From positions 1 to 64,000 of the forward strand of contig JAFVGZ010000017.1 of assembly GCA_017478025.1 (NCBI GenBank): 64,000 bases of DNA. Reading direction: 5' to 3'. The notes beneath the pieces were generated by a model. That model was not told where the DNA came from and made no database searches. It saw only the letters and a list, made by a program, of their open reading frames with translations. The DNA comes from Prevotella sp. Lineage in GTDB: Bacteria > Bacteroidota > Bacteroidia > Bacteroidales > Bacteroidaceae. The position numbers and the translations under genes were made by a program. This document shows, piece after piece, positions 16,001 through 24,534 of the stretch (within the stretch, counting starts at the first letter, position 1; each line of letters opens with the position of its first letter).

Positions 16001-17003
16001 GGATACGAGCCTGCAGCAGACTGGCATCGAGTTCTTCTACCATCTCAGTAACTTCATCAGCTGTCACAGGGCTCTCAGATGACTCATAGGTCTCAAGCAT
16101 GCGCTGTGCCTTAGCAATGCTGGCGTCAACGATAGCCTTGGCATCAGCATTCACTAACCCCTTGTAATCATCATCGTTCTGTATTTTAGCGACAGCCTCC
16201 TCAAGGCGAGTCTTGTTGTCCTTACCTAAGCTGGCCTGTACAACCTGATTAAGTTTGGTCTTGGCAGACGTCAACTCTTCATAGGTTGCATCATTGTCGA
16301 TATACACATCGTTGGCTTCCTTAATAGCATCTGTAAGCTCCTTTTTGACGGATGGAGATACCAGAATGTTCTTGAGCAGAGTAGCCTTCTCAATCTCATC
16401 TGCAAGACCCTTGCGAGCCTTAGCCACATCAACTGCAGCCTGGCCTTCCTGCAGGACCTTATTCAGAGCCAGAATCTTGGAAGCGATGGCAGCAGTATAT
16501 GCCTTATACAAATCCTCGTAACGGTTGACGAAATAGTAGTAACTCCCGGTCAGAGCGCCTCCCGTATGGAGGTCTTCAGTGGTGCTGGGACGTAACACGA
16601 GACCAAAACGGAACGCTGCAGAACGCCAGTCACGCTCTACATCTTTCTTCAGAGCTATCGCAGAACTGTGTTCACCGCTAATGTTCTGATAGACCCCGGC
16701 AGGGAGAATTTCCTTATTCTCCTCAAGCAAATCCGCAATTGAATTCAGGACTGCGTCATAATTTTCCCAGTTGAGCTCATAGGCCGAGGAACTGGCATCC
16801 CTTGAATCGCTGACAACAGCCTCAGGCACAATACCCAAGGCCCAATCACTTGCATTCTCGCGGATGGTGGTCTGGTAGTACTCCTGCTGGCTGGAAGTAT
16901 AGCCGTTTTGCTGCCACCATGCGTTATCCTTACCCGTCCAAGCATAGGCTATGGATGCAATAAGCGCAAGCAACATACTTAATGAGAATAGTTTTTGCTT
17001 CAT
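13044..17003 (-). CDS. Giant secreted protein with FIVAR-like helices and Ig-like repeats
   Basis: This is a 1319-residue exported protein. I chose ATG 17003 because it begins a signal peptide (MKQKLFSLSMLLALIASIAY). Residues about 160-460 are Ala/Glu/Lys-rich helices like FIVAR modules of cell-surface proteins (KARKGLADEIEKATLL, DAAKKNLQEALAEAKL). The second half is beta-rich with Ig-like modules (PGNNYPADYREYRAVL, NPHEANTVYEDVLTLRI) and ends in a Prevotella tail (KNGKYFKDGKLIIVKDGQ). No catalytic motif is visible. The composition suggests a surface adhesin or scaffold. The predicted promoter at 17213-17220 gives a leader of about 200 nt. A terminator closes the single-gene transcript. Confidence 0.7.
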   Translation of the reverse strand: MKQKLFSLSMLLALIASIAYAWTGKDNAWWQQNGYTSSQQEYYQTTIRENASDWALGIVPEAVVSDSRDASSSAYELNWENYDAVLNSIADLLEENKEILPAGVYQNISGEHSSAIALKKDVERDWRSAAFRFGLVLRPSTTEDLHTGGALTGSYYYFVNRYEDLYKAYTAAIASKILALNKVLQEGQAAVDVAKARKGLADEIEKATLLKNILVSPSVKKELTDAIKEANDVYIDNDATYEELTSAKTKLNQVVQASLGKDNKTRLEEAVAKIQNDDDYKGLVNADAKAIVDASIAKAQRMLETYESSESPVTADEVTEMVEELDASLLQARILEAKTDLTNLVGSTSQYSDMISEVAAAQAAIDNVNSTPENLATCYANLAIAAIKAAAYDAAKKNLQEALAEAKLSEEPTEKLATAIENGETAVAKAFTTDADKLATIVADMVGAYNNLKTEMDKDRWSHQATDAPMVVKDWKSNDPDPNQVQYIKLVGKYSIADNGAANEIVDLFLVGHEEADPANKFTWKAFSSGNDYDVNSVTLSSTGVSDLNNYDLFGWSYQEKYNNIVIPGSKIEPGDIISVGASVWIASAVTNVNTVSIPGYTIKNFDENGKYTGRYYTFKWSDNNKGGIYRVPALLSIYDETGDTRTVEDVKTYISNPASDGTYFINTDLVLDGDKGYDNTETLFDFNNGTAVLNGKWHHVQFIDKNQYLFHQAAQKAADWYNNSEDLSHYDTEALEELRKAVETDGVDWLPQADRIKAAMEKVQNSINQVNMLLGDSLYGVIADGAYADVERTYTVMGAPGDKIDAKIIDQTNDWTKKDAQYWAIISNGDVIGADSTTTITVRFNPGNNYPADYREYRAVLDVKVGNLNYQDEGKDSLQQNLYGANPKLSLKENTLLQTHSLNLHRKDSITYDLYGRGYAYLYEKSPLKATFYDANNEVLATSEVKTTLVKNEFTAYAKDNDLDQTKFTVSYYPEDLGADVVKVVISDTVRTADDIVLMVSAAKSSVSFDPATATVVDVNDNVIPLSQKQNGTNAYFYPADGETYILPITFSNYDGVNRQAVVSNEDGNIVITNEKIAADGLVEEHITYPVQITINNREYFDVSTEVETLDGSGTMFIKVKTNDLDENINKGQHDAQLQVIWQDQDTVRINFNQTQPYFSEIVDKVDGNAVWEFTEAGDKIWYVDVKDVDNYYNYAINFGAYTNTDWFSIDQSISYQTTPERGTRRYRLKITYNPHEANTVYEDVLTLRIFDAKRHVVIATQTLQLKGAAVSSVKGGATGVTNVEAAKAKKNGKYFKDGKLIIVKDGQEFNAAGATEN

Positions 17004-17212
17004 AAGCGTTGGTTGTTTAAATTTAGAAATAATATATATGTGTTTATAATGACATCCACGGAATGTAGCATATTGCCTGATCTTCCGCGCCAATCATCTC
17101 ACTATCTGTTGTCTGTGGTTCTAGTATTTGTGCTTTATTTACAATCAATGCAGTTTTGGATACGCCCTATTGCAATCTTTTTCTTTTTATATTACATTTT
17201 CATCTGCATTTG

Positions 17213-17220
17213 CAAAGTTA
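17213..17220 (-). promoter_or_regulatory. Predicted -7 element TAACTTTG for the giant secreted protein
   Basis: TAACTTTG on the minus strand is the best match upstream of ATG 17003 and implies an unusually long 5' leader of about 200 nt. Confidence 0.45.
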
Positions 17221-17561
17221 CGGAAAAAACAGCACTACGGCAAACAACGATACAGAAAAATCTGCAAATTTAGAGTAATTTAACAACTGATTTTTAGCAT
17301 CGAAATTGGCCCTCAGATTAATCAATAAACCTACAGATAGAGTTGTGTGTAGCTATTGATACTGCCGGGGGCAATTGATAGTACTTATTGATATCTTTTG
17401 GTATTTTTTTCCGTAAGCATACGTTGCTATAGTATATAGGTATTACAACCTGTAGTTTATCGAATGCTTACGATAATGTAGGTAAATGCAAAAATGAGTA
17501 AAAAAAATCCCGGGAGTCGTAAGAACGGAGGATTCTTTTTTTTTATTGGACAGCAACAATA

Positions 17562-17600
17562 AAAATACGGCGCAACCGGATTAAATCCAGTTGCGCCGTG
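17562..17600 (-). terminator. Terminator after rpsJ (end of str operon)
   Basis: ACGGCGCAAC.GGA pairs with TCC.GTTGCGCCGT around TTAAA. The single plus-strand mismatch is a G-U pair in minus-strand RNA, and TATTTTTATTG follows. It shows that transcription stops after rpsJ. Confidence 0.8.
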
Positions 17601-17668
17601 TATTTGAATTGTCCACGCAGTCCCTATGAATTGCCTGCGCCGTATCCTGGCTTTCTGTCAGCCCAGAA

Positions 17669-17974
17669 CTACACCTTGATTTCTACCTCAACACCTGAGG
17701 GAAGGTCTATCTTCATCAGGGCATCGATGGTCTTCGTTGTAGAAGAATAGATGTCGATGAGACGCTTGTAGTCTGAAAGCTGGAACTGCTCACGGCTCTT
17801 CTTGTTAACGAAGGTAGAGCGGTTCACGGTGTAGATACGCTTGTGTGTAGGCAGAGGTATAGGACCACTGACAATGGCACCTGTAGCCTTTACGGCCTTC
17901 ACGATGTTTTCTGCTGACTTGTCAACCAGAGTGTGGTCGTAAGACTTCAGCTTGATACGAATTTTCTGACTCAT
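17669..17974 (-). CDS. rpsJ: 30S ribosomal protein S10
   Basis: S10, 101 residues, is a 30S head protein that also serves as NusE in antitermination complexes. The sequence ([20 protein letters not shown] at the start, [17 protein letters not shown] in the middle) matches the family along its full usual length. It follows fusA on the same strand after 134 bp. A strong hairpin terminator comes about 70 bp after its stop, and no rplC-rplD genes follow, unlike the usual continuation into the S10 operon. Confidence 0.97.
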   Translation of the reverse strand: MSQKIRIKLKSYDHTLVDKSAENIVKAVKATGAIVSGPIPLPTHKRIYTVNRSTFVNKKSREQFQLSDYKRLIDIYSSTTKTIDALMKIDLPSGVEVEIKV

Positions 17975-18108
17975 GATCTTTAATTGATAATTGAAAATTA
18001 ATAATTGGGAATATATCCTGCCACTAAAGAGTCATTTGCTCAGCGACAGATTTTTGATGTAAGCGAAGAGCAAAGAACATTCTTCACTCTTCACTTTTCA
18101 CTCTTCAC

Positions 18109-20229
18109 TTACACGAGGTCAGCACGACCGCCTGCCTCCTCAAGGATAGCTTTGGCGATAGAACTTGACACTGGCTCGTGGTGGTCATACTCCATAGAAG
18201 AGGTTGCACGGCCAGAGGTGATGGTACGCAGGGCGGTCACATAACCGAACATCTCGGCCAGTGGCACCATTGCCTTCACAATCTTAGCGCCCGAACGTGC
18301 ATCGTCCATACCCTGAACCATACCGCGACGCTTGTTGAGGTCACCGATTACGTCACCCATTGACTCCTCTGGTGTTACTACCTCTACCTTCATGATAGGC
18401 TCCATGAGACAAGGACCTGCCTTAGGACATGCATTCTTGAAGGCATTGCGTGCAGCGAGTTCGAATGAGAGCTGGTCAGAATCGACTGGGTGGAAGCTAC
18501 CGTCAAGCAGCGTCACCTTCATGCCTGTTACAGGGTATCCACCGAGTACACCTGCCTTGAGGCAATCCTCGAAGCCCTTCTGAACTGCAGGGATGAACTC
18601 CTTAGGCACGTTACCGCCCTTCACCTCGTTGATGAACTGCAGGTCGCCATCCTTGTAGTCCTCATCCTTAGGACCGATGTTGACGATGATGTCGGCGAAC
18701 TTACCGCGACCACCTGACTGCTTCTTATATACCTCACGGAGGTTAACCTCCTTGGTGATGGCCTCTTTGTAGTTAACCTGAGGCTTACCCTGGTTACACT
18801 CTACCTTGAACTCACGCTTCAGACGGTCAATAATGATGTCGAGGTGGAGCTCACCCATACCAGAGATAACGGTCTGTCCTGACTGCTCGTCGGTACGTAC
18901 GGTGAATGTTGGATCCTCTTCTGCCAGCTTAGCCAGACCGTTGTCAAGCTTAGCGATGTCAGCCTGTGACTTAGGCTCTACGGCGATAGAAATCACGGTG
19001 TCAGGGAATGTCATAGACTCCAGCACGATTGGATGAGCCTCATCACAGAGGGTATCACCGGTGCGGATATCCTTGAAACCTACACCTGAACCGATATCAC
19101 CTGCAGCAATCTCCTCAACAGGGTTCTGCTTGTTAGAGTGCATCTGGAAGAGACGGCTTACGCGCTCCTTCTTGCCTGAGCGGGGATTGTAAACGTATGA
19201 GCCAGCTTCAATCTTACCGGAATAAACGCGGAAGAACACGAGACGACCTACGTATGGGTCGGTAGCAATCTTGAATGCCAGAGCTGATGTAGGCTCTGTC
19301 TCCTTTGCCAGGAACTTCACCTCTACGTTCTCATCGCTTGGATCAGTACCGATAATCTCCTCGTTGTCCAGTGGTGAAGGCAGCAGTGCGCAAACGTAGT
19401 CAAGCATAGTCTGCACGCCCTTGTTCTTGAATGAAGAACCGCAGAGCATTGGAACACACTGCAGAGCGAGAGTACCCTTGCGGATAGCAGCGATAATCTC
19501 ATCCTCTGTGATAGTAGAAGGATCGTCGAAGTACTTCTCCATGAGAGCCTCATCGAAGTCAGCAGCTGACTCGAGGAGCTTGTCGCGCCACTCATTGCAC
19601 TCGTCAACGAGGTCGGCAGGGATGTCCTCTACGTCATAGTCAGCACCCATTGTCTCGTCGTGCCACAGGATAGCCTTCATCTTGATAAGGTCAACGAGGC
19701 CCTTGAAGGTCTCCTCAGCACCTATAGGCACACAGAGAGGAATTGGGTTAGCGCCCAGTACGTCCTTCATCTGCTGCACTACGTCAAAGAAGTTGGCACC
19801 TGAACGGTCCATCTTGTTAACGTAACCGATACGTGGTACATTGTACTTATCAGCCTGACGCCATACAGTCTCAGACTGTGGCTCCACGCCGCCTACGGCA
19901 CAGTATGTAGCTACGGCACCGTCGAGCACACGCAGTGAACGCTCCACCTCTGCGGTGAAGTCCACGTGTCCCGGAGTATCAATAAGGTTAATCTTATACT
20001 GCTTATCGTTGTACTTCCAGAAACATGTCGTAGCAGCAGATGTGATAGTGATACCACGCTCCTGCTCCTGTTCCATCCAGTCCATCGTAGCACCGCCTTC
20101 ATGCACCTCACCAATCTTGTGGGTCTTACCGGTGTAGAAGAGGATACGCTCTGATGTTGTTGTCTTACCGGCATCAATGTGAGCCATGATACCGATGTTA
20201 CGGGTCAAATGCAAATCGTGCTTAGCCAT
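18109..20229 (-). CDS. fusA: Elongation factor G
   Basis: EF-G is the GTPase that drives ribosomal translocation. This 706-residue protein has the normal length. G-domain motifs are [15 protein letters not shown] (P-loop, near residue 20), RGITIT (switch I), DTPGHVDF and NKMDRSG, followed by domains II-V ending [10 protein letters not shown]. It sits third in the str operon (rpsL-rpsG-fusA-rpsJ), 50 bp after rpsG. The space before rpsJ carries direct repeats of CTTCACT-type sequence, seen in AT-rich spacers elsewhere in the window. Confidence 0.98.
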   Translation of the reverse strand: MAKHDLHLTRNIGIMAHIDAGKTTTSERILFYTGKTHKIGEVHEGGATMDWMEQEQERGITITSAATTCFWKYNDKQYKINLIDTPGHVDFTAEVERSLRVLDGAVATYCAVGGVEPQSETVWRQADKYNVPRIGYVNKMDRSGANFFDVVQQMKDVLGANPIPLCVPIGAEETFKGLVDLIKMKAILWHDETMGADYDVEDIPADLVDECNEWRDKLLESAADFDEALMEKYFDDPSTITEDEIIAAIRKGTLALQCVPMLCGSSFKNKGVQTMLDYVCALLPSPLDNEEIIGTDPSDENVEVKFLAKETEPTSALAFKIATDPYVGRLVFFRVYSGKIEAGSYVYNPRSGKKERVSRLFQMHSNKQNPVEEIAAGDIGSGVGFKDIRTGDTLCDEAHPIVLESMTFPDTVISIAVEPKSQADIAKLDNGLAKLAEEDPTFTVRTDEQSGQTVISGMGELHLDIIIDRLKREFKVECNQGKPQVNYKEAITKEVNLREVYKKQSGGRGKFADIIVNIGPKDEDYKDGDLQFINEVKGGNVPKEFIPAVQKGFEDCLKAGVLGGYPVTGMKVTLLDGSFHPVDSDQLSFELAARNAFKNACPKAGPCLMEPIMKVEVVTPEESMGDVIGDLNKRRGMVQGMDDARSGAKIVKAMVPLAEMFGYVTALRTITSGRATSSMEYDHHEPVSSSIAKAILEEAGGRADLV

Positions 20230-20278
20230 TTCTCTTTTTCTCCTTGTGACTTATTATCCTTTATACTTAAATCAACGA

Positions 20279-20755
20279 TTAGAAACGGAAGTGAGCGAAA
20301 GCACGGTTAGCCTCAGCCATGCGGTGCATATCCTCCTTACGCTTGAAGGCACCACCCTGGTTGTTGTATGCGTCCATTATCTCTGCAGCGAGCTTCTCAG
20401 CCATGCCCTTACCGCCGCGCTTGCGAGCGAAAGAGATGAGGTTCTTCATAGATACAGACTCCTTACGGTCGGGGCGTATCTCTGTAGGCACCTGGAATGT
20501 GGCGCCACCGATACGACGGCTCTTTACCTCCACGTGTGGGGTAACGTTGTCAAGGGCCTGCTTCCAGATCTCAAGGGCAGACTTCTCCTCGTTCTGCATC
20601 TTCTGGCCAACGATGTTTATTGCTTCATAGAATATCTCGTATGAGATGTTCTTCTTACCATCATACATCAGATGGTTTACAAACTTCGACACTTTCTTGT
20701 CGTTGTACACGGGATCCGGCAGGATCACACGCTTCTTTGGTTTTGCTTTTCTCAT
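20279..20755 (-). CDS. rpsG: 30S ribosomal protein S7
   Basis: S7, 158 residues, is the primary 16S rRNA-binding protein of the 30S head and contacts E-site tRNA. I chose ATG 20755 ([19 protein letters not shown]) because it matches the conserved N-terminus; the frame is open further upstream but without homology. Landmarks are [35 protein letters not shown] and [12 protein letters not shown]. In E. coli S7 represses its own operon by binding the rpsL-rpsG spacer. Here the spacer is 275 bp and strongly structured, so similar control is plausible but unproven. Confidence 0.97.
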   Translation of the reverse strand: MRKAKPKKRVILPDPVYNDKKVSKFVNHLMYDGKKNISYEIFYEAINIVGQKMQNEEKSALEIWKQALDNVTPHVEVKSRRIGGATFQVPTEIRPDRKESVSMKNLISFARKRGGKGMAEKLAAEIMDAYNNQGGAFKRKEDMHRMAEANRAFAHFRF

Positions 20756-20882
20756 TGTTTTGTTATAGTTTTGGGTTGTCTGTTTCCGGTCTTCAACGCT
20801 CTCTCCAGAGCATTTACTCAACCTTCTCGTATCCTATCCAATGTGAGTGCAAGCAACTTTTGCCTGCTTTTTCTTTTCAGGA

Positions 20883-20909
20883 GAAGGCTGAACCAGTGGC
20901 TCAACCTTC
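20883..20909 (-). promoter_or_regulatory. RNA hairpin in the rpsL-rpsG spacer
   Basis: In minus-strand RNA this 27-nt segment forms a 12-bp stem (GAAGGUUGAGCC with GGUUCAGCCUUC) and a 3-nt loop. Two pairs are G-U in the RNA but mismatches on the other strand, which points to an RNA-level structure in the rpsL-rpsG-fusA transcript. It has no U-run, so it is not a simple terminator. Confidence 0.55.
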
Positions 20910-20917
20910 TTCTGTTT

Positions 20918-20954
20918 GCGATGAAATCGCATGTTTTTTTTACGATTTCATCGC
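20918..20954 (-). promoter_or_regulatory. Perfect 12-bp inverted repeat in the rpsL-rpsG spacer
   Basis: GCGATGAAATCG and CGATTTCATCGC pair perfectly across a 13-nt loop that is A-rich in the RNA. It lies beside the hairpin at 20883-20909 and a GC-rich foldable stretch at 20970-21025, giving a chain of structures between rpsL and rpsG. Possible roles are translational autoregulation by S7 or an RNA processing site. Confidence 0.55.
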
Positions 20955-21030
20955 TGATTTTCAAGAGTGTTTGCGGGGGTCTCGGCCCGTCCTTGCGGCC
21001 GGGTTTTATCCGAGAGAACCGGCATTTTCT

Positions 21031-21414
21031 TTACTTCTTAGCAGCCTTTGGACGCTTAGCACCGTACTTAGAGCGGCGCTGTGTGCGGTTGGCTACTCCG
21101 GCTGTATCCAGTGTACCACGCACGATGTGGTAACGTACACCTGGAAGGTCCTTCACACGACCACCGCGAACCAGCACGATGGAGTGCTCCTGAAGGTTGT
21201 GTCCCTCGCCGGGGATGTAACTGTTGACTTCTTTTGAGTTCGTCAAGCGAACACGGGCTACCTTACGCATAGCCGAATTAGGCTTCTTAGGGGTAGTTGT
21301 GTACACACGCACGCACACACCACGACGCTGAGGACATGAGTCCAAAGCTGGTGACTTGCTCTTGTCCACAAGTACCTTTCTGCCTTTTCTTACCAATTGT
21401 TGAATTGTAGGCAT
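21031..21414 (-). CDS. rpsL: 30S ribosomal protein S12
   Basis: S12, 127 residues, lies at the decoding centre and controls accuracy. The full family sequence is present ([12 protein letters not shown] start, [48 protein letters not shown] end). The lysines of the PKKPNS and GGRVKDLPG loops, where streptomycin resistance changes arise, are wild type. It is the first gene of the str operon, with a predicted promoter at 21554-21561 and a leader of about 130 nt. Confidence 0.98.
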   Translation of the reverse strand: MPTIQQLVRKGRKVLVDKSKSPALDSCPQRRGVCVRVYTTTPKKPNSAMRKVARVRLTNSKEVNSYIPGEGHNLQEHSIVLVRGGRVKDLPGVRYHIVRGTLDTAGVANRTQRRSKYGAKRPKAAKK

Positions 21415-21553
21415 TTTGTTTTACTGTTTTTGATTAATATATTTTATTTTGTTCGATTTCAATACTTTAGCCGGCATAATTCATTTTTCTTTAGCCTACA
21501 AAAACAGCACTAAACTGTCGTCCAGACACTATAGGGCCATAATTTTGCGGGTG

Positions 21554-21561
21554 CAAAGGTA
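21554..21561 (-). promoter_or_regulatory. Predicted -7 element TACCTTTG for the str operon
   Basis: TACCTTTG followed by GCACCC on the minus strand, the same context as the tRNA-tuf promoter at 41407-41414. The leader to rpsL is about 130 nt and contains two GGCTAAAG copies. Confidence 0.6.
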
Positions 21562-21595
21562 CCGCTTTTTATCCATTCCACCTAATTATTAATAT

Positions 21596-21650
21596 AAAAA
21601 GGGACCCTTTCGAATGTTATTTTAAGATTGTTTAACACCCGAAAGGGTAT
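21596..21650 (-). terminator. Terminator after the GH28 gene
   Basis: TACCCTTTCG and CGAAAGGGT pair across about 28 nt and are followed on the minus strand by CCCTTTTTAT. It separates the pectin/uronate operon from the str promoter about 35 bp further on. Confidence 0.65.
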
Positions 21651-21677
21651 TTTAGTAGTAATTACGTCCCGTTACTC

Positions 21678-23114
21678 TTACTTTTTCAGTGTTGAAACGG
21701 TGAGGTTCTCAATATTTATGTCATGGCTCTTGCCGGTCTTATAGAGCGGCTCGGCGGTAAGACCCTCAAAGCGACAGTTCTTGATATTGATGTTATAGAC
21801 GCGGTCCTCTTCCTCCAGACCGTTCACCAGGATGCCATACTTCGACTTCTTACATGTGACATTCTCCATATAGACATTGCGCACAGTGGGGATATGTCCG
21901 CGCTCGGCAATCTCATTGGGCTCATACACCAGGTTGATACGCATCACTGCCTGGGCGCACTGTCCCACTTTGATGTTGCGCATGAATATGTTCTGTATGA
22001 TGCCGCCGCGACAGGTGTTTGTCTTGATACGCAGCACGCGGTCCAGATTCGGCGAGTCCATCTCGCAGTCCTCAGCGAAGACATAGTCTGCTCCGCCGCT
22101 TATCTCAGAGCCTATCACCACGCCTCCGTGGCCGTCTTCCATCTTGCACTTGCGCACGATGACGTTCTTACACGGCACGTTAGCACGCAGGCCGTCGCCG
22201 TTACGTCCGCTCTTCAGCGCTATGCAGTCGTCTCCGGTGTGGAACGTACAACCCTCTATGAGCACATCCTCACACGATTCGGGGTCGCAACCGTCACCGT
22301 TAGGGCCCTCATTATATATATACGCGTTGCGCACGATGAGGTTCTTGCAGAACAGTGGATGTATCACCCAGAACGGTGAGTTGAGCAGACTCACGTCTTC
22401 TATCAGCACATTCTCACAACGCACGAAGTTCACCAACTGCGGACGCAGGCCTTTGCCCTTACCGAACCTGCGCTCTGCGGCAGGCACATTGTTGTCCGAC
22501 ATCTTTATCAGCTCAGCGCGTGTGCCCTGCTTGGCTGTACCCTGCCACTCATCCACACCCTCGTGGAATCCGTGTTCCTTCAGGCCTTTCATGTACCACC
22601 AGTTGCCTTCTTTCTTCACTGTACCGTCGGCAGCTATGTCGCCATCGGTACCGTTACCGTTGATGATACCCTTGCCGGTCAGGGCGATATTCTTACAGTC
22701 TATGGCATACACACACGGCTGGTAGTTCCACAGGTCCAGGCCCTCCCAGCGGGTATAGACGAGCGGATAGAGTGAGCGGTCAAAGGCAAATACCAGCTCA
22801 GCGCCCTCCTCCACGCGGAGGTTCACGTTGCTCTTCATCGTGATAGCGCCCGTCATGTATTTTCCCGGACGTATCACCACAGTACCGCCGCCGCTCTTTG
22901 AGCACTTGGCGATGGTCTGGTTGATAATCCGCTGATTCTTTTTGGCAGCATTCTTAGTCTTGACGGCTGCCACGTAGGTCTTCTGTTTGAACGTAGGAGC
23001 CTGCATGCGGCTCTCTATTTCTTTGTAAACAGTGTTCCACGCATCCTGCTGAGCGAAGGCCGTAGCTGCCGACAGCATCGCGAGGATTAGGGTAAGGATG
23101 CTCTTTTTCTTCAT
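21678..23114 (-). CDS. GH28 polygalacturonase-type glycoside hydrolase
   Basis: This is a 478-residue exported enzyme with a signal peptide (MKKKSILTLILAMLSAATAF) and a right-handed beta-helix of family GH28, which cleaves alpha-1,4-galacturonic linkages in pectin. The family motifs are NGDGCDPES, TGDDCIALKSG, GHGGVVIGSE and RIKT, carrying the catalytic Asp residues and substrate-binding His/Arg/Lys. The closely spaced Asp pair and the extra insertion near residues 180-240 are typical of Bacteroidetes exo-acting members. It follows uxuA by 84 bp on the same strand. With the SDR and UxuA genes it suggests local release and catabolism of hexuronates. Confidence 0.92.
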   Translation of the reverse strand: MKKKSILTLILAMLSAATAFAQQDAWNTVYKEIESRMQAPTFKQKTYVAAVKTKNAAKKNQRIINQTIAKCSKSGGGTVVIRPGKYMTGAITMKSNVNLRVEEGAELVFAFDRSLYPLVYTRWEGLDLWNYQPCVYAIDCKNIALTGKGIINGNGTDGDIAADGTVKKEGNWWYMKGLKEHGFHEGVDEWQGTAKQGTRAELIKMSDNNVPAAERRFGKGKGLRPQLVNFVRCENVLIEDVSLLNSPFWVIHPLFCKNLIVRNAYIYNEGPNGDGCDPESCEDVLIEGCTFHTGDDCIALKSGRNGDGLRANVPCKNVIVRKCKMEDGHGGVVIGSEISGGADYVFAEDCEMDSPNLDRVLRIKTNTCRGGIIQNIFMRNIKVGQCAQAVMRINLVYEPNEIAERGHIPTVRNVYMENVTCKKSKYGILVNGLEEEDRVYNINIKNCRFEGLTAEPLYKTGKSHDINIENLTVSTLKK

Positions 23115-23198
23115 TGTCTCTTATTTGTTATAGGTTAGTAGTTTGTGTTGCGACACTTGCCGGCCAGACCTTGTGCGGGACCATTACGCCCCTTCACA

Positions 23199-24485
23199 TC
23201 AGTCAAAGAAGCCCGGCTGATGATATTTTATGCCCATTTCCTTATCCACAGCGGCTATGATGCCCTGCACCTGACCCAGGGCGAACATACGTCCGAGGAA
23301 GGAATAGCCTGCGTTATAGCCTCTGTCCTCGTCGCCCAGCATTGTCATACCGTGATCCACGCGCATCGGCAACAGTGCCGTGGGGCTGTCCGCACCCTTC
23401 GCTTTCAGGCGCTCCTGCTCCTCCTGCTCAAAGATATGTGCCAGTTCTACCAGGTCTGCACGGCCTCCCAGGTGGCTTGCCTCGGTGAAGTCGCCGTTAG
23501 GGAAGATGTGGCATGAACGCAGATGTACGAAGTGCGTGCGCGAATGATACTTCTTTGCCAGCTCGGTGATGTCGTTGTGACCGCCTGCCGACAGGCTGCC
23601 TGCACAGAAGGTGAGGCCGTTGTGCGGGTTTGGCACGGCTTCGAGGAAGGTCTGTATATCCTCGTCGCAGTTCAGTATGCGTGGCAGACCGAGTATGGGG
23701 AACGGCGGATCATCGGGGTGTATGCACATATTGATGTCATACTCATCGCAGATAGGCATGATGGCCTCAAGCCAAGTCTTCATATTCTCCTGCAGTTTCT
23801 CCTTTGTCACGCCGTCATAGAGTGCCAGCAACTGACGGAACAGCTCTACCGGCTTGTCGTCGCCCTCCTTGAAGTTACCGCTCACGAAGCCCTGCGTCTT
23901 TATCACTATCGTGTCAACCAGGTCGTGGTCTTTCTCTGGAGTCATCTGCTTGCGATACTCTTCTACCTCAGCCATCAGGTCGCGTCCCTTGATGGCTTTC
24001 GACACGTTGCCGCCGTTACCATTGGCTATGGCCTGCCATTCCTCCTTGGCACCCTCGCGCTGAAGGATGTATATATCGAAGTATGCGAACTCAGCCCAGT
24101 TGAAGTACAGGTTGCTGGAGCCGTTGGGGTTGTCGTGCAGCAGGTCGGTGCGAGCCCAGTCAAGCACAGGCATGAAATTGTAGCACACGCAATGTATGCC
24201 CTCCTTGCCCAGGTTTGCCAGCGATTCCTTGTATATCTCTATCTGCTCATCGCGGTCCGGGCCGCCATATTTTATCGTCTCAGTGACGGGCAGCGACTCT
24301 ACAACAGACCATCGCATGCCGTAACTCTCGATGTATTCCTTCAGGTCGCGTATCTTCTCGCGAGTCCACACCTCGCCCAATGGCACGTCATGCAGGGCCG
24401 TCACAATGCCCTCAACACCAATCTGCTTGAGCATACCAAGCGTTATCTTATCGTTCTTACCGAACCAGCGCCATGTTCTTTCCAT
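23199..24485 (-). CDS. uxuA: Mannonate dehydratase
   Basis: UxuA removes water from D-mannonate to give 2-keto-3-deoxygluconate in glucuronate breakdown, in the cytoplasm with a divalent metal. The 428-residue protein shows the family N-terminus (MERTWRWFGKNDKITLGMLK), ALHDVPLGEVW, CYNFMPVLDWARTDL, MCIHPDDPP and the C-terminal MRVDHGMTMLGDE with metal-binding His and Cys/Asp positions in place. Its start follows the SDR oxidoreductase by 49 bp. The spacer holds a two-copy 21-bp tandem repeat (TGAATTATTAATTATGCATTA). Confidence 0.95.
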   Translation of the reverse strand: MERTWRWFGKNDKITLGMLKQIGVEGIVTALHDVPLGEVWTREKIRDLKEYIESYGMRWSVVESLPVTETIKYGGPDRDEQIEIYKESLANLGKEGIHCVCYNFMPVLDWARTDLLHDNPNGSSNLYFNWAEFAYFDIYILQREGAKEEWQAIANGNGGNVSKAIKGRDLMAEVEEYRKQMTPEKDHDLVDTIVIKTQGFVSGNFKEGDDKPVELFRQLLALYDGVTKEKLQENMKTWLEAIMPICDEYDINMCIHPDDPPFPILGLPRILNCDEDIQTFLEAVPNPHNGLTFCAGSLSAGGHNDITELAKKYHSRTHFVHLRSCHIFPNGDFTEASHLGGRADLVELAHIFEQEEQERLKAKGADSPTALLPMRVDHGMTMLGDEDRGYNAGYSFLGRMFALGQVQGIIAAVDKEMGIKYHQPGFFD

Positions 24486-24490
24486 ATCTT

Positions 24491-24532
24491 TGAATTATTA
24501 ATTATGCATTATGAATTATTAATTATGCATTA
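24491..24532. repeat. Tandem 21-bp AT-rich duplication between uxuA and the SDR gene
   Basis: TGAATTATTAATTATGCATTA is present twice head to tail. It contains the palindromic core TAATTATTAATTA. It lies in a short operon spacer and may only be slippage. Confidence 0.6.
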
Positions 24533-24534
24533 CC

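Larger units (their letters stand above)
17004..17668. other. Gene-free region between the giant protein gene and rpsJ
   Basis: It holds the long AT-rich leader and promoter of the giant secreted protein gene and the terminator of the str operon. Between them at about 17411-17472 is a separated inverted repeat (CGTAAGCAT ... ATGCTTACG), and three ATTGATA copies lie at 17355, 17374 and 17387. These could be regulator sites, but no gene is visible. Confidence 0.4.
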
